Below, piece after piece: positions 38,101 to 50,100 of a DNA stretch of 55,919 nucleotides. Below the pieces are notes generated by a model. That model made no database searches. It worked only from the letters and a program-made list of their open reading frames with translations, and had not been told where the DNA came from. Both the position numbers and the translations under genes were made by a program. The first letter of the stretch is position 1. Each line of letters begins with the position of its first letter. Location: contig NC_049983.1 in the NCBI RefSeq assembly GCF_000003815.2, positions 10,919,482 through 10,975,400 on the forward strand, read 5' to 3'. This stretch comes from Branchiostoma floridae. Taxonomy: Eukaryota > Chordata > Leptocardii > Amphioxiformes > Branchiostomatidae.

Positions 38101-41100
38101 ATGTTTTATGTGTAAATGTGTGATAGCGCTTTCCTGAAATGTATTGGGGAGGGCAGGGCACCCGTGTGATTTTAGTACTGTTCAAAATACAGCATTATCT
38201 ATTATTCAAACAGTCTAACTGGATTGTTAACGGTAGTCTCATAAATCAGTCTGGACAGGTCCATGTTTAACCCACCATGAGTCATTTTAATAGCACTCCA
38301 CGGTTACTACGTTTGGAGTAATCCTGAGTGCTACGTTTCAACATGGCCGCCTGACTCGGTTGCTTTTAAGCCCATTTTATACCTACGTCGAAAGATAGTG
38401 GCAAACAACACGTAAGTGTCGAAAATGCCAGCTATTTGAGAGTAGCGATTGAATCATGGAGGTGCTCGCATTTACTTCTCGCTTAATAACATAAATTTGA
38501 CGTTTTCAAATATTGAGCTACTCTCTTTTTCGCTCTGCTATGGATGACTGGTATTACATTCACATATCCCGCCATTAGGCCTTGAAGTGGCTAAACACAC
38601 TACCCTGTGGTTGTCTTTAAAGCCTATGGTTACAAGGGTTGCGAAGGGTACCACTGGCGTCATGTCGTTATTATAAGACTCTTGCCTGGCCATCATGTCT
38701 CCTCTTTCCATTACCTGCCCAGCTACGATACACACTTATCTCAGCGCGCTACTATCCACGCAACTTCCGTTGCCGTCAGGACACACTTAATCTGTCCGTG
38801 GTGCTTATTTCTGTGACGTTCTTCTTCCGCGCAACCCAAACCTCTCCCGGCCTCGGCCGCATGCGAATCCGAACGGCCCAACTCAAGCACATATCATCAA
38901 TTTACATCTCACCAGTACTGGTCTACCGAGCAATGATTAAACAGATGAGGTCATTCAATTTGATTAGCTTAATTCTCCGAGCCTGTCAACCACCGAGTCG
39001 CTAAGTATTTTAGACTGTGGCTGATGGGCGGGTTCACCAGTGAACCTTAAAAAATAATATGCACCCTCATGCCCTGTAGCCGCAAAGGTTAGCAATGTGA
39101 AGCAAGTCGGTGAATCATCCAGCTATTTACTCACTACCGCAGTAAAGATCTTTCAATCGATGACTTAAGATGTGTACGCACAATGTTGGCTTCGGCTTGG
39201 AGCGGCCATATAATATCAAGCAATAGATTTTCGTAGAAAGCAGGTAGGCATACTAAGAACTGGACAAGAAGGGGCTCACTCACCGGCTTTCGAAGCGTCC
39301 GTAGTTTCCATCTTGATCCGCTCCTGCTTCCGCTTCTGCTGCAGACTCTCAATGGCCGCTTGGCGCTCTCGCTGCTTCTCGGGCCCGGTCTTCGGCAGGC
39401 TGGGTGTGGCGCCTGGAGGGAGATCGGGGAGCCTTCTGCGCACTCTGTGCGGCCTGCTCGCATCGCTATCACTGCTGTAACCCTACGGAAACGGTCAAAA
39501 GGAGAAGTGAAAGGCGGCTTACCACGGAGATTACATCCCTACATCGTGATCCATGGGGGGCAACGTCCAATCGCATGTGATGAACGATAATTGCACGATT
39601 AGTCATCCAATTATTGTTGCAAACGTGACGCACACGGGCGAACTCCACCCACAGAACCGTCACGGTAAAGGTGGAATACCCACTGACAGAGAAGGTGTCT
39701 CCCCCCGGCTATAATTAGGCCGCGGGGGATGGCCCGGTCCAGGAACGCATCTATTCCAAAGCCCGGTCCCTGGCAAGCGTACAACGTCCTACTTCCAGTT
39801 CGGACAAAAATTGATTCCTGCGCTCCCCGAACATTTACATAACGGCACCGTTGATCATGGTTGCTGCCGCCGCTGCTTCTCCTGAATTAAAGGAACACGA
39901 GCTGGAATCTTTCGTCATGGCACTCAATATTTCGCGATGTATACCCACTGGGACAATCTCAACAAGACGATATATTCCGAAAATGAAATCAATTCATTTT
40001 GCGCGACCTAGACGTAATCTGCGCATGATTCAGTATTCACAGACGGCCTACAGTCCTCGTACGATGTACAAATTTTGGTGATCAATACCTCGGAGTGATC
40101 GTCAAAGCTTTGTTATGTACTGCCTGTTGGGACCAAAAGGGGTTTTATCTAACATAATTTCACTACTTTGTTAATTAGTAACACTGTCGATATTCCTAAT
40201 TTTTTGGGAGATGGACGTCCGGGGAAAATTGGTTTCGCCATTTGTCACTGGGCCGTGTCGACCGATCGCAGCCATTTTCCACGCCGGTCCGTCATAGCGA
40301 CAAATTATTTATGGATGCCGCGGGCCATTCCTGTCCCCCAATTCGTTTTAGCCTTTTGTACGACTGTGGCATAAAAACAGCCAATAAATGCAACTTATAT
40401 GCGTCCTTTGTGGTCATATTTTAAGGGAATTTTCCGTGAGAATCCAGGTAAATAATTAACTGTGAATAAAATCATGTTATACGTTTGCCTTAAAATCTTA
40501 TGTACCTTTCTGTATTAACGCTAGAATGTGTTGATGCTAGGTTAATCTACTACCGAGAGTGCTGCCTATAATGTTATTTCGCTGGCTATAGGATCAAGGA
40601 TGATTTTGTCATGTATATCATCACAGCCAGGCTCAACATCAATAGTTTCCCGACCTTCACCTCCTGGATTAGCTACATGGCTCTACCATTTGAAGCCAGA
40701 GCCGGATCAATGCCACGAAAAGTCTGGCAAACTTGCACAAAGGCGTGTCTGTGCCAGTCATCTTGCCATCTCAATTACCGTGGTCGACCAAGGGATGAGG
40801 GAAAAAGCCATGACTTATTGGAGACCTTTGGAAGTCCGAACCCAACTGCAGTCTCATGAAAAGAACATGAGAAAATTGTAACAACCAGTTCCGGAGAGCA
40901 ATCGGTCAAAGGGGTATGGAGAATGAACTTTCCTCGTCAAACCATCTCTTTGTGTATCGGCCAATAAAAACGTGCCGAGTAATAACTTTCATGTCTGAAT
41001 ACAAGAGCACTTTTTCTTGTAGTTGCTATGTAGAAATATGTCTCATTAGTTACCGATAGAAGTACCCTCTAAGCTTGTTGGAGTTGTCCTGCTTACTACT

Positions 41101-44100
41101 TGTACTTTTATATAGGTGGCGCTTCTTAGAGACCGGACGGCATGGGCATCATCATCATCAGTCGATTGGGGACGATCTTACAGTCTTTGCCACTTTCTGG
41201 GCGGCAATCTTCTCCTCATTGATACAAAGATTTGTGACACGCATAAAATTACAAATAATCTCATTTCTGTTCCACTGGTGCTGTCATGCTCTTCGACGTC
41301 CAATAACCGTTACAGCAAGTCGTCGGTAGAATGACGAATTACGCCCTATACGTATACCTTATACCGACCTTGTGCAAGACGACATTTATAAGATAATTTT
41401 GGAGCAATCCAGTTCCACACCCGGGCGCATTGGAGCGGTAACAGGACCCAGGCTTGGGTCGGGATAATTATCAATCATTCAGTGTCAACCACCAAATGGA
41501 TGAGCTGCCATGGTTTTATGGCGAATAGTTTTAACGGTGATTACTGGTTTCACTGGATAAAACTGAATGGCGAATGCATGGTTTACCCAAGTTTTGAATT
41601 GTTCCGTGGTAGAGACTGAAGAAATGGTAAGTGTAACTGGCTACTACTACTTTCCAAGAAAGAAAAACACAGCAGTCATTTCATGTCGTTCCTTTTGTCT
41701 GTGAGCTGTACTTGATATATGTGTGTGCTCTCTGTGTGCGCACGTCAATGTCATGAATGTGTTTTTTCCGACAGAAACTTTCAAAGCACGCCTGGTCCGT
41801 AACTCATCCCTGCCCATAGGGCAAGGAGCCCGCTTAACTGTCTAGAAATAACGATATAGTTCAGAGAAGAACAATATTGGTATCTCCTTCTTGATGGCGG
41901 TAGGCCCGAAGACTGACTGCCCCAGACTTCTCAGCAGACGCTGTCAAAGGATAACGTTATTAAGGCTTCCACCAACAAGACGAATCTCTTTTAAGGCCCA
42001 TGAAGATCACGTAAATGATTCGTATCAAGACCACGACGAATAGTTTGCATAATCTTACAAAAGGAAACGTATGCCTTTCGGGTTGAAAAATGCACCAACT
42101 ATTTTCACACAACCTCGCCTTTTCGAACTACCTTGGGCCACCCCTATGACTAAACTATAGCGTAGATCATCATACCATTGGTGCACGAATGATCGATGCT
42201 GCACAAAAGAAAACGTATGCCTTTCGGGTTGAAAATTGCACCAACCATTTTTACACAACCTCGCCTTTTCGAACCATCTTGGCCCACCCCTATGACTAAA
42301 CTGTGGCGTAGATCATCATACCATTGGTGCACGAATGATCGATGCTGCACATATGCTGCCGTTATTTATGGATTTTGATGAATAAGGCAGCAAGAGAAAT
42401 ATTACATGATGAGCCTTTGCTTTTAATGGACCGAACTTAAAACGTAAGCAACAAGGTTATAAATTCTAAGTGCAGTCTAGAGCTCTTGGGTAAATTTCAT
42501 TTCAGCGCGACGACGCACGCGCGCAGCAATAGAGCGTTTGGAGAATTAATCAATTGAACCAGAACTTCATTCATTACCAGCGGGGCAGCTCTCCGTGTAC
42601 TTTTGACTCCCATGTGTAATATCACTGGTGTAAGGAAGAATAATGGTCCTAATATGCTACGCTCTGACTGTGGTAGGCGTTGTTGAAAGATCTAAAGAAC
42701 GTTCTTCTTAAAAAATCTTTCCTTGTGCGGTTGCATGTAATTGGATATGTATACTAAGATATTAATATGAAGGGCACATATAGAGTAGAAAAGTGTAAGA
42801 AAGATGGTTTGTCTTCCCTGCCAAATTAAGATGGTGGAACATAACAGCGAGTCTAACTTATTATGAGAGACAAAATAAATGACGAGGATGCTGAAATCTC
42901 TTCTTACGACGCAGTCTTTTCACCCCAGTACCTTTAAGTATGCAGTAAATGTACCCATCTAATTTGAAGAGCTGGAGTATGTCCAAACTTGGTGTAATAT
43001 CCCCACCCATGTACCGATCTAATATCAAAAGTAATCCCCTTGACGTCCACGTCAGATTCTTACAAATTTTGAGTGAATCGAAAAGTCTATTAAGTTTAGT
43101 TCTTTAGACAGAGAAGTCAACGAAACGCTTTCTAAATTTCAATGAGATATACCCATAAACTAATTTAAAGTACTTTTATCTACATGTATGTTTCTAATAC
43201 AGGATGGAAAGTAGATATTATTAAGTAGATAATATCTGCGTTTCAACCTGGCGCACGTCTCAGTAAGCTACCCGCCCGATGAGTGGCGGTATGAGAAGCA
43301 CATCCTCTGCGGTTATGTCTGTTTCGATCCAACATCAATGTCGTTACGTGGAACACCGGAGGGAACCTCCATCCAAATTATTAAGTGCGTCTGATTTCCC
43401 AAATGGGTCTCCATGTAAAAGTTTCTTGTCATTATTTCGGAAATCATTGTTATCGAATTACAGATTCTGTCCACCGTTTCCCCTCGTGGTCTGGGTGCAT
43501 TTTTCATCGGTTCCAATTAGGTACGTGACAGGCCCGGCGAGCCGGAGTGCCTCCAATCCTAGCCAATTCCATTATTGTTTCAATTTTCACCAATTCACAC
43601 GTTATCAAATTATATAGGTCTGGTACTCCCAGGAATTCTCTCTGGCCTGCACAACTGCTGACGGTGAACCCATGTACACTCACTACTGTAGTTCAACCAC
43701 GCCACGTATGTGGAAACGTAATGAACTGTCTAGTCTGATGTTGAACCACGCTGCTGAGGTAGACATCCTCTGTCCATAAAAGTGGCTAGCCAGACTTTGA
43801 CTTTATGAGTACTGGATCCTATTTTCTGAGCCAATCATTTACTTAAAGCCTAGCATCCTATTACCACAGGGAACGAATATTAAAAGGGCAGAATACACAT
43901 CTTACCCTTCATGTTTTTTAATCTACAATATACGCCCCAATCAGTTTCTTTAAATCAAGTTCGCGCACATATACCGTTGGTGCATTGAGCCACGTGTCAA
44001 AATCGCTACAAAGGTGGGAGTCTGTTTTAAGGAGTACTTGATGCACTATAGATACCTAATGGGATCGCGTACTCACCCGCATTGTCCACTGTCTAGCAGG

Positions 44101-47100
44101 CATGATGTCAAAGAGTGTGTCACCACAACGTCCTTGTCTGAGTGCCTGTCTGGGACGGTTTTCAGGATCTGAATCAGAGCGGCTTCAAAGCTTTCATCCT
44201 CCGACAAGAGATGGCGCGGCGACGTGAGCACGTCCAACCATCACACAGTCCCCCGGAGTAAGACGGGAATGTAATCCGCCGGGGTCTTTAATAACATTTC
44301 CCCCCATGAAGCGACAGGAACGAATTGTACGGCAGTGCATCATGTAGCTAATTTACTGTGCTATAAATGGAGTGGCTAGTGGATTAAGTACTCTACTGGA
44401 AGTTTGTCTCTGTGATACGCGTATGCAGTTGTAACAAGCGATTGCGTACAGATAATCTGTAACATACCCCCAGATAAGACAGCCGTCGATCAAGATGTCG
44501 AGACAGAATGATGTAATCTTGTTTCAAAGAATAAAGGATGTAGTTACGATATCCATAACGGACAAGGGCAATGTTTTAATCGATCAAAACTGTGATTCCC
44601 CATCTTTATGTACGTCTACATCAGATATAAGAAATGGTCATAACAATGGCATTATCGATCATGAAATGAGCGATCGTAAGCTTCTATAAAATCTCTAGAA
44701 GTAACACCAACCGCCCCTGTAGGTAACATCTTTCACTGTATAGGGGGCGCTTGTGATCAACGTGTGAGTTTCAGTCTGTTTGATATTCTACGCCTGACTG
44801 CTCGCTTGAGATGACGTAGCCATTGAAGGAAGTAGGATTAGGACTGACCACCCATGCTGTCTATTAGCCTAAAAGCTTCTACCGCACGTACCGCGAATCA
44901 ATCAATGCACGTTTTGGGCTCGGAGGCCTAATTTCTTGACTATGGATATACCACATAGGAACTGACAAGACCGTATCTGCTTCAAATTAGATTAAATTGA
45001 ATTAAATTAAAATTAAATTAAACGAACCCCTACTTGAAGCAAATATATCGAATACTACTTAGTTGTAATTTTCAAGCTACGTTTCTATGTTCTTCTACAT
45101 TCATTGCAGACATCTATGGCCGACGATTCACGTGGGAGTGAGCGTGGGAGCTTTCTAGATACTTTAGATAATTATGCATACATGAATGTCGGGTCATATA
45201 TATTTGCCTTGTACTTCCATTGACTATACAGATGCTCATTGTGATGCATGGTTGTGTACTGGCTCTGAAGGCAGAACGTATACTGTTACTTGGTGTTCTA
45301 ACATACCCACGTGATACAGGGTGTCCATCTACTCGGGCTATCTTCTCAATGTGTAGTGTATCAACCAACAATGTTTCACATACTCTTTCCTGGTTTAACC
45401 TAAAAATGGGATTACAGCCTCTAAAAAGCACCCAACGAGCCTCCTGCTGTCAGAATGTTTGCATATATTGACCGCTAAGGATGCAGTGCTTAAAGGACTG
45501 TAACTATCCACCAGGCACGGAGACATGATAAGACAGGTCGATGCCGGCGATCGATCGCTAAATCTCTTTGCATAAAACATGGGGGAGATTTCCAAACCGT
45601 GCGGTCCGGGTATTTCACGGTCACTGTCATGGTTTTCTTTTCGCGCGAAGTTCATTTGGCGTTGGTAAGATTAGATTCAAATACTACCCACACAACACTT
45701 CTGGCTAGGAGTACATCGCAAGAAAAGTTACTCTCCAAATATTTCATCTAAAAACAAAAGCTGAAATTGCGACGTGATTCCATCTGATTTTGATACTAAT
45801 TGCTACTGCCTGCAAACGTTAGATTATATTTCAGTTCTCTTCTTACTTCATTTCTACTTGTCTTTTATGTCAGTACTGAACCTTTGATACAACTTTCTTC
45901 NNNNNNNNNNNNNNNNNNNNNNNNNNNNNNNNNNNNNNNNNNNNNNNNNNNNNNNNNNNNNNNNNNNNNNNNNNNNNNNNNNNNNNNNNNNNNNNNNNNN
46001 GAACGAATCATTTCGGCTTGAAAACTAATAACGTTAAAGGATTAGTGACAGCATTTCAAAAAGAAAGAAACAACACTTTGACGAGGACATCTTTGGTACA
46101 TTTCATTGGCAATTCAACAGACGCTATTAATAGGTACAATATACTGAATTAAGTTGGTATCGATTTTCTGTCTATCAGTAAGACTGAAAGATATGAATAT
46201 CCAAAACGAGTAGTTATCCAAATATGAAATTTTCTAATTGTATCAGTGTAATGTTGCCTTCTTCGGGCCGCCTTATGTTGGGGATATACTTGGTAATTCT
46301 GTGACTTCGGTGTGTCTAATTTTGCTATGGATAAAAGCCACGCCCAAATATAAACCGCCCGTGGTACCCTGGGAGCACTAACATCCCGGCTGCAAGTGGC
46401 AGATTGTGAGAGTCAATATCAGTCTTGTCGGCCCTTAAATCTTCCGCTGCCCGCAGATCACACCCGCCCGCTCAGCGGTGATGTATCGAGCCGGGCCTGC
46501 GGGGTGACAGCTGACATCGGAAAGAACTCCAAACTAAATTAGATATGCGATATCAGACCCTCAACGTGACGGACTCTTCTTTCTGATACCGCGTGAATTG
46601 ATGGTGCGTCTTGGAGAGGTTGTTAGCGTTATCTCTACAAACACGGGTTACACTTTGCGGCATGACCAAGACAAATGTAGAGACATCATGTAACGCCTGT
46701 GCATTGCCGGCAGCGCAAGCTATGCTCGGTGTTCACAAATGGTATGCTAACGTACGGCAACACGCGTACGGACCTTGAAGTCAAGGCGCCGGCGAACGAT
46801 TTGCCATTGGAACGCATATTTCTATCTCATCAACATTTCTAACTAACACCGATTTGTGATACCGACTTATAAATGGCTGAGAGATGTCACTTTAAAAGCA
46901 GTCCAACGTACTACACTACTAAGTAAAGACGTATCAACATCGATATTACACATAAAAGCCATAATCAGCAAGCTTCTAACCCCATTCTATTACGAAACGC
47001 GACACATGACAAACCACAGGAATCAGGTAAGCCTTCCTTACCTTTGCATGAGCCGCAGACGACATCTGTGTGGGAGACGTAATGCCTACTGAAGATGGCT

Positions 47101-50100
47101 CAGATGCTCCGGATGTGTCTGGCTTAGCTGATTGGCTCTCCGTACGAGATTGCGTGCTCGACATTTCAACCGTCGATCTAGGGAAATCACCTGATTTTGA
47201 TTTCACCATGATAGTTCTTTGACTGTCACGCTCGGGTCGATCGAATACAGAGTGTGTAGGTTTTTTTTCTTTCTCAGTGCTCTCATTTTTCTTTGACTTG
47301 AGGACTTGTTTTGCATCATTGCTCTCGAATGATTTCTTCTTCGACTTTTCTGTCTGTTCTTTCGGTACCGGAGGCTCAGTTACAACAGTAGTTACAACAG
47401 TAGATGAAGTGGAAATGTCTTTTTCTTCCCTGAATTCTTCTTGTAGCTTCTCGGGTGGGCTTTGCTCGGGGCTGACCCTCTGGGTAACGATAATTTTTGG
47501 TATTTCCTGTGGAAGCCTAGAATGGTAAGGCGGTGTTGTTGAAACAGAGAGGATCGGTTTTGCATGCTCATACGGTGGAGAGAAGTCCTCTATAGGGGAG
47601 AGGCAACTACCAGGAGGGGTTCGCGGACGTTGCCGACGGATGGCGCGTAATTCTGCCTGCTGTTCCGCTTTTGACTTTGGCCTGTCATCATCTTCTTCAA
47701 GGTCATCTTCCGGAGGAGCATCTTTGTCGTCGATGGGGGATAGAATGGCACTAAGATTTGCTCTCGCTTTCGATTTTTTCAACGAAGACTTCGAGTCGTC
47801 ACTGTCGCTGTCGGCAGAAGAAGGTGTACTCTCGTCTATGTCCTCCTCGACACCATCCGGCATCTTCTCCTGAGAGGCCATGTCCTTCTTCTCTACAATA
47901 GCGAGCGCTAGGCTGGCCGCCGGTTCTCTCCGGAGAGACTGCAGCTCTTTTCTCAAGTCTTCCTGCGCTTTCGCGGACTTTACGTACTCGTCTGCTTCGT
48001 ACCATTGCTTCTCTTTCGTTTGATCCTCCTCGGTCCTGGTGGCCTCTGTAGCTTCAGTGGGTGAGATACCAATAGCCACACGTTTGGGCTGGCTTGGTTG
48101 TTCTGGCAACGGTTCCTGTTGGGGTGCAGGAGCAGGGGCAGGGGCAGGGGCAGCAACGTCTTTGGTCTTCTTTGCCTGGGAAAGATCTAAAGTGAGAGAC
48201 TTTGGATCTTTTAGGGATTTAACAACTTTTTCCTTTCGTTCTTGCCGTTGATCAGCCTTTTTCGCTGGTTTTGGTGAACCAGAGAGGTACTCCTTCAGCT
48301 CTTGGACATTGCTGCCGTGCGTTCGGGTTTTCGTTGTTTTCTGATGATGCTTGCCACCAGGTGCAACCCTTTCCACCGTGTGTTTATGAATCAGTTCCTG
48401 ACGCTGTTCCTTTGAAAGTCCTTTTTGGCCCGGGCCCATTACACCGTGGACAACACCGGCTCCGAGAGGACTCCTCATCCTGTCTGCCTTGGCAGTTTCC
48501 TTTTTGGCACCTTGTTCCTGATCTTCCTGATCCATCTCTGTGGCCTTAGCCTGCCCGCCTCTGTACTCAGAATTACTGACCTCCTTTTGTAGTATCAGAG
48601 AGGTAGGTCTCTCATGGATGTGTTCAGATTGCTTTAGTTGCTTAGCAGCATTGGCATCCACGGCTTCGCCCACTAGCGTAGNNNNNNNNNNNNNNNNNNN
48701 NNNNNNNNNNNNNNNNNNNNNNNNNNNNNNNNNNNNNNNNNNNNNNNNNNNNNNNNNNNNNNNNNNNNNNNNNNNNNNNNNTTGCTCAGAAATCAAGGGT
48801 TTCTGCACAGTGGGTGTTACGGGTTTATCAAAGAGAACAGGTGGAAGGTAGTGTTGGGCCTCTTCGTCCGCTTTGACTGTAACATAACGTGTTATAAGTA
48901 AGTGTTATGTGACCATGTCTGCGGAAGTGAACAACATAATTCAAAGAGTAAAACTTTGTTTTGCTAACAACGTCAGACTGATTTTGAAAGGCCGCTATTA
49001 CAGTATATTGACCTGTACCTAGCCCGTCGAGGCATAAATGTACAACGAAGGTCTTTCATTCATTATAACTTTTGTAAGTATTCCTTTTATAAGGCATTTC
49101 TCTTTTTAGGTAATCCACTTAACTGTCACATAAACTTGTTTTGCTAACAATGTCAGACAGATTTTGAAAGGCCGCTATTTCAACTTTTGTATGTATTCCT
49201 TTTCTAAGGCCTTTCTCTGTTTATATATAGTATAATAAGTAATCATTCTCTGCCACATAAACTTGTTTTGCCAACAATGTCAGGCTGATTTTGAAAGGCC
49301 GCTATTACATTATAACTTTTGTAAGTATTTCTTTCATAAAGCCTTTCTCTGTTTAAGTAATTCTTCTCTGCCACATAAAACTGTTTTGCTAACAACGTCA
49401 GACTGATTTTGAAAGGCCGCTATTACATTATAACTTTTGTAAGTAATTCCTTTCATATGGCCTTTCTCTGTTTAAATCATTCTTCTCTGCCACCTAAAAT
49501 TATTTTGCTAACAATGTCAGACAGATTTTGGAAAGCCGCTATTACATTATAACTTTTATAAGTATTCCTTTCATAAAGTCTTTCCCTATTTAAGCAATCC
49601 TTTTCTGCCATATAAACTTGTTTTGCTAACTATGTCAGGCTGCGTCGATGTAGGTTAGACATCCAGGTAATAAGATACGCCAAAAATAGTTACTCAAGCA
49701 ACTGGATATGGTTTTGAAACGGTCAGACGTTTCGGAAAGAATCCACTTTCCTTCGTCAGTGACACTGAAGTGATCTGCAAGAAACAGGTCTTTTATACTC
49801 TAACTATGAATGAAGACAATTTCAGATGTCCAAAATGAAATCCAAATTGTCTTCAGCTTGACTTTGGCTTATCTTTGTTTTCTTTGAAATCCAAATTGTC
49901 TTCAGTCTGAACTGTCTTACAACCTTTCCGAATGGACATNNNNNNNNNNNNNNNNNNNNNNNNNNNNNNNNNNNNNNNNNNNNNNNNNNNNNNNNNNNNN
50001 NNNNNNNNNNNNNNNNNNNNNNNNNNNNNNNNNNNNNNNCTGTATAACGTACCTAATTCCTCGTGTGACTGCTGTTGTGTTGCCTGGATGCTCTCCGGTT

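Noticed and set aside
40600-40881. Plus-strand frames of 82 and 93 codons
   Set aside because: Two overlapping frames of similar length, no domain, no splice signals, intronic position.
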